Notes under the pieces: model-generated
What the model was told of the DNA's origin: nothing
Database searches by the model: none
Seen by the model: the letters and a program-made list of their open reading frames with translations, nothing else
Made by a program: the position numbers and the translations under genes
Part shown: one piece after another, positions 35,730 to 39,064 of the stretch
How the letters are laid out: each line of letters opens with the position of its first letter
Numbering within the stretch: position 1 is the stretch's first letter
Source: Micavibrio_C sp964577255
GTDB lineage: Bacteria > Pseudomonadota > Alphaproteobacteria > Micavibrionales > Micavibrionaceae
Assembly (NCBI GenBank): GCA_964577255.1
Contig: CAZNYM010000014.1
Coordinates: forward strand, 1 to 39,064
DNA: 39,064 nt
Reading direction: 5' to 3'

Positions 35730-38024
35730 TCAGGCCGCTTTGCTTTTCGCCGCCTTGCGCGCGCGCTGCGCGGCTTCCACCATGTTCTTCAGCGCGGCTT
35801 CGGTCTCGGGCCAGCGGCGGGTCTTCAGCCCGCAATCGGGATTGACCCACAGCTGATCCTCGGGGATCACGCGCGCGGCCTTTTCCAGCAGCGCCGTCAT
35901 GTCCTCGACCGGCGGCACGCGCGGCGAATGGATGTCGTAGACGCCGGGGCCGATCTCGTTCGGGTATTTGTAATCCACGAACGCGCCCAGAAGCTCCATG
36001 TGCGAACGCGAGGTTTCGATCGAGATCACATCGGCATCCATGGCGCCGATGGAATCAATGATGTCGTTGAACTCGGAATAGCACATATGAGTGTGGATCT
36101 GGGTTTCGTCCTTCACGCTGCAGCTTGACAGCTTGAAGCTTTCCACCGCCCAGGCCAGGTAAGCCTTCCACGCGGCGCGGCGCAACGGCAGGCCTTCACG
36201 GATCGCCGGTTCGTCGATCTGGATCACGCTGATGCCGGCTTTCTCGAGGTCCGTTACTTCATCGCGCAGGGCCAGGGCGATCTGGCGGCAGGTGTCGCTG
36301 CGCGGCTGGTCGTCGCGCACGAACGACCATTGCAGGATCGTCACCGGCCCCGTCAGCATGCCCTTCATCGGCTTTTTGGTCAGCGACTGTGCGTAAACGC
36401 TCCAGGCCACCGTCATCGGCGCCGGACGCGCCACATCGCCGTAAATGATCGGCGGCTTGACGCAGCGGCTGCCGTAAGACTGCACCCAGCCGTTGCCGCT
36501 GAAGGTGAAACCCGAAAGCTGTTCGCCGAAATATTCCACCATGTCGTTGCGCTCGGCTTCGCCATGGACCAGCACATCCATGTCGATCTGTTCCTGGAAG
36601 CGCACGACGTGCTCGATCTCCTTCTTCATCGCCGTTTCATAGGCGGCCTGGGTCATGTCGCCCTTCTTGAAGGCGGCGCGCGCCTTGCGGATGTCTTCCG
36701 TCTGCGGGAATGAACCGATCGATGTGGTGGGGTAAAGCGGCAGCTTCAGCGCGGCGCGCTGCTTTTCGCGGCGGACAGCGAAGGGGCTGCGGCGCGCGCT
36801 CATGGCGGGCGTCACCGCGCTCAGGCGCGCCTTCACATCCTTGTTGTGGATGCGCGGGCTGGTGCGACGGTCGTTCTGCACTTTGTCGCTCTCGGCCAGA
36901 AATGCGGCGATGGCGGCGCGGCCTTCATCTGCACCCTTGGCGAGCGCCGCGATCTCGGCGAGCTTCTGTTTGGCATAGGCCATCCAGCTTCTGATCTGCG
37001 GATCGAGTTTCTTTTCTGCCTCCAGATCAACCGGCGTATGCAGGAGCGAACAGCCGGGCGCGACCAGAACGCGGTCCTTGCCCAGCGCTTTCACGGCCTT
37101 GTCGATCAGATCCAGAGATTTCGTAAGATCGTTCTTCCAGATATTGCGGCCGTCGACTACGCCCAGCGACAGCGTTTTATCGGCGGGCAGCGCCTTTAAA
37201 ACCGCATCAAGTTGCGCGGGCGCGCGGCAGAGATCGATATGAAGGCCCGCAACCGGCAGGCTGGCTGCGAGTTCGGCATTGTCCTCAAGTCCGCCGAAAT
37301 AGGTCGCCAGCATGATCCGCAGGCCCGGCGCGGCGGCGACCAGGGTTTTATACGCGCTCTGATAGGCATCGCGGTACCGCGGTTCGAGGTCGAGCGTCAG
37401 CGCCGGTTCGTCGATCTGCACGTCGGTCGCGCCTAGGCTTTGCAGTTTCTTGAGAATCTCGCCATACACGGCCGTCAGCCCTGGCACCAGCGTACAGCGG
37501 CAATCGGCGAAACCCGCTGTCTTGCGTGCAAGAAGAAGGAAGGTCATGGGCCCGATCAGGACCGGGCGGGTTTTGAACCCGGCCGCTTTGGCCTCGCTGA
37601 ATTCATCGAATACCTTGCTGCCGGAGAGTTTGAAGCTCTGTCCGGCCTCGAGCTCGGGCACGATATAATGGTAGTTGGTATCGAACCATTTGGTCATGTC
37701 CATCGCCGGCGCGACCTTGCTGCCGCGCGCCATGGCGAAATATACATCCTTGCCCACGGTACCGCCCTGCCAGCCGTAACGCGCGGGCACACAGCCGACA
37801 AGCGCGCACATGTCGAGCATCTGATCGTACAGGGAAAAATCGTTGCTGGGGATCACATCGATCCCGGCGTCTTGCTGCAGCTGCCAGTGGCGGCGGCGCA
37901 GATCGCGGGCGGCGTCCTCAAGCGCGGCTTCCGGCATTTCCCCTTTCCAGTAGGACTCGAGAGCCTTTTTAAGTTCGCGCTGAAGTCCGATGCGGGGAAA
38001 ACCAAGATTGGCGGCCTGAACCAT
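35730..38024 (-). CDS. metE: Cobalamin-independent methionine synthase
   Basis: MetE transfers the methyl group of 5-methyltetrahydropteroyl-triglutamate to homocysteine. The 764-residue protein has both barrel halves. The N-terminal half includes LGFPRIGLQRELKKALESYW. The C-terminal half carries the zinc ligands in IHTHMCYSEF (His, Cys), a Glu in ISIETSRSH and a Cys in NPDCGLKTR. The start at 38024 has AAGGGTG upstream. The gene follows metF by 41 bases on the same strand, so substrate supply and use are encoded together. No cobalamin or SAM riboswitch fits in the short gap. Confidence 0.97.
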   Translation of the reverse strand: MVQAANLGFPRIGLQRELKKALESYWKGEMPEAALEDAARDLRRRHWQLQQDAGIDVIPSNDFSLYDQMLDMCALVGCVPARYGWQGGTVGKDVYFAMARGSKVAPAMDMTKWFDTNYHYIVPELEAGQSFKLSGSKVFDEFSEAKAAGFKTRPVLIGPMTFLLLARKTAGFADCRCTLVPGLTAVYGEILKKLQSLGATDVQIDEPALTLDLEPRYRDAYQSAYKTLVAAAPGLRIMLATYFGGLEDNAELAASLPVAGLHIDLCRAPAQLDAVLKALPADKTLSLGVVDGRNIWKNDLTKSLDLIDKAVKALGKDRVLVAPGCSLLHTPVDLEAEKKLDPQIRSWMAYAKQKLAEIAALAKGADEGRAAIAAFLAESDKVQNDRRTSPRIHNKDVKARLSAVTPAMSARRSPFAVRREKQRAALKLPLYPTTSIGSFPQTEDIRKARAAFKKGDMTQAAYETAMKKEIEHVVRFQEQIDMDVLVHGEAERNDMVEYFGEQLSGFTFSGNGWVQSYGSRCVKPPIIYGDVARPAPMTVAWSVYAQSLTKKPMKGMLTGPVTILQWSFVRDDQPRSDTCRQIALALRDEVTDLEKAGISVIQIDEPAIREGLPLRRAAWKAYLAWAVESFKLSSCSVKDETQIHTHMCYSEFNDIIDSIGAMDADVISIETSRSHMELLGAFVDYKYPNEIGPGVYDIHSPRVPPVEDMTALLEKAARVIPEDQLWVNPDCGLKTRRWPETEAALKNMVEAAQRARKAAKSKAA

Positions 38025-38065
38025 GTGAACACCCTTTCTTATAAAAATACCTGAAAAACAGGGGC

Positions 38066-38929
38066 TTATTTAATCGCAAGCCCCAGCGCTTGGCAAGCCT
38101 TTCGTGGCAGCGTTGCGTTGTTGAGTGTGTAGAAATGGATATGCCCGACGCCCCCGGCGCGCAGGCCTTCGCACTGGCGGATCAGGATCTCCTCCGCCAC
38201 AACTGCGTGGTCGTTGCTGCTTTCAAAACGCGCGCGCAGCCACGCCGGCACCGATGCCTGGCAACTGGCGGCGAAGCGCAGCATGCGCTCGTAGTTCAGA
38301 ACCGGCAGCACGCCCGGCAATACGGGCACGCGCACGCCCATGGTATGAGCACGGTCGCGGAAACGGAAAAACACGTCGTTGTCGAAAAAGAACTGGGTGA
38401 TGGCCCTGGTCGCGCCCGCTTCGCACTTCACCTGCAGGCGGCGGATGTCGGTATCGAGGTCAGGCGCCTCGGGATGCTTTTCCGGATAGGCCCCCACTGT
38501 GATCTCGAAACCGTGGCGCGCGCGCAGCGCTGTCACCAGATCGGCAGCATAGGCGTAATAAGAAGAATCCGGAAGATTGCGCAGCGCCGGATCTTTCGGT
38601 TTGTCGCCACGCAGGGCGACTATATGACGAATGCCGCCCCGCCACAGCTCCTCCGCCATCGCCATCAGCTTCTCGCGCGGCGTGGTGATGCAGGTCATGT
38701 GCGCCCCCAGCTTCGCCGTCGTTGCATGCTTGATCTGCCACAGCGCCGCAAGCGTGGGGTTCTCCGCACCCTGTCCCTGCGCCTGCCCGCCCGCGCCGTA
38801 GGTCACGGTCATAAAGGCGGGATCGCACGAAGCCGCCAGCGCCAGCGTCGATTCATGCAGAAGCTTCGCGGCCTCGGGCGTCTTGCCGGGGAAGAACTCG
38901 AAACTGACTTTGAGGGCGTCGAAAGACAA
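38066..38929 (-). CDS. metF: 5,10-Methylenetetrahydrofolate reductase
   Basis: MetF supplies the methyl-folate used by MetE. The 287-residue flavoprotein starts at TTG 38929, with AAAGGCGG eight bases upstream and no better in-frame start. It shows SFEFFPGKTPE with the catalytic Glu, FMTVTYGAGG, LGAHMTCITTPREKL, HIVALRGDKP, a GAYPEKHPEAP loop and AITQFFFDND. The C-terminal GVGHIHFYTLNN is typical. It lies 18 bases downstream of an unrecognised gene on the same strand and upstream of metE, forming a likely operon. Confidence 0.96.
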   Translation of the reverse strand: MSFDALKVSFEFFPGKTPEAAKLLHESTLALAASCDPAFMTVTYGAGGQAQGQGAENPTLAALWQIKHATTAKLGAHMTCITTPREKLMAMAEELWRGGIRHIVALRGDKPKDPALRNLPDSSYYAYAADLVTALRARHGFEITVGAYPEKHPEAPDLDTDIRRLQVKCEAGATRAITQFFFDNDVFFRFRDRAHTMGVRVPVLPGVLPVLNYERMLRFAASCQASVPAWLRARFESSNDHAVVAEEILIRQCEGLRAGGVGHIHFYTLNNATLPRKACQALGLAIK

Positions 38930-38947
38930 AGAGCGGCCGCCTTTCGC

Positions 38948-39064
38948 TTAAGCGGCCGCGGCGGGCATCAGCGCGCCGAAGGCCTTGATGAAGCCCTGCA
39001 TGGCCCGGGCCATATTGTCGCCGCAGGTTTTGCCGACCGCCAGAGTCTGCTCGTGGCTCAGCAC
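38948..39064 (-). CDS. C-terminal end of an unrecognised protein
   Basis: The last 38 codons of a minus-strand gene enter from the right edge and stop with TAA at 38950-38948. The peptide is an Ala/Met-rich helix (DNMARAMQGFIKAFGALM) ending in AAAA. It is 18 bases upstream of metF and in the same direction, so it may belong to the same operon. Too little is visible to name it. Confidence 0.5.
   Translation of the reverse strand: MLSHEQTLAVGKTCGDNMARAMQGFIKAFGALMPAAAA

Noticed and set aside
38025..38065. SAM or cobalamin riboswitch before metE
   Set aside because: The gap to metF is only 41 bases and holds just a short CCTG/CAGG hairpin. Any riboswitch would have to precede the operon outside the window.

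Overview
This window looks like chromosomal DNA of a GC-rich, Gram-negative alphaproteobacterium. The acpP-fabF-mltG order, the phasin, hldE (inner-core LPS heptose), the ~600-residue NrdA-type reductase lacking an ATP cone and the cobalamin-independent metE with metF all fit. The order level (Rhodospirillales or Micavibrio-like) is an inference only. No tRNA, rRNA, CRISPR array, insertion sequence or phage integrase was seen. Most of the window is housekeeping, interspersed with exported or unusual accessory proteins.

Layout. 1-3.1 kb: the end of an unrecognised gene, then clpA, whose reading frame is broken once near 998-1020. 3.1-5.7 kb (minus strand): acpP, fabF and mltG, with a strong hairpin terminator between acpP and fabF. 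6.0-8.9 kb: a 959-residue protein joining an M23 endopeptidase domain and a lysozyme-like domain, with no visible signal peptide. 9.0-9.7 kb: a phasin gene with three TGC/GCA inverted sites in front of it. 9.85-12.4 kb: two tandem penicillin-binding D,D-carboxypeptidase-type proteins, the second with a SPOR domain. 12.4-16.0 kb: four exported proteins of unknown function in alternating orientations. 16.1-20.8 kb: glk, and opposite it a three-gene run of glycosyltransferase-like protein, GH1 beta-glucosidase and HAD phosphatase. 20.8-22.3 kb: hldE. 22.5-23.4 kb: a LapG-type cysteine peptidase preceded by a cytoplasmic MshEN-like c-di-GMP-binding module, which is the most striking gene here. 23.4-25.9 kb: an exosortase-associated, LuxI-like acyltransferase and pyk.

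25.9-29.0 kb: a 640-bp AT-rich intergenic region carrying two NrdR-box-like dyads, then the class I ribonucleotide reductase alpha gene, followed by a stand-alone IcmL/DotI-like exported protein. 29.0-33.6 kb: a DsbD-alpha-like periplasmic protein, yqgE, guaB, a GNAT acetyltransferase overlapping guaB, and an Old Yellow Enzyme. 33.7-39.1 kb: an RsmB-type rRNA methyltransferase, an unknown protein, and a minus-strand run of an unrecognised partial gene, metF and metE.

Themes: cell-envelope building and remodelling (mltG, the M23/transglycosylase protein, two carboxypeptidases, hldE), exported proteins that may belong to a type IV secretion or pilus-like machine (pilin-like protein, lipoprotein, IcmL-like protein), and biofilm or surface control (the MshEN-LapG fusion, the exosortase-type acyltransferase). 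These functional links are inferences from family membership and proximity.
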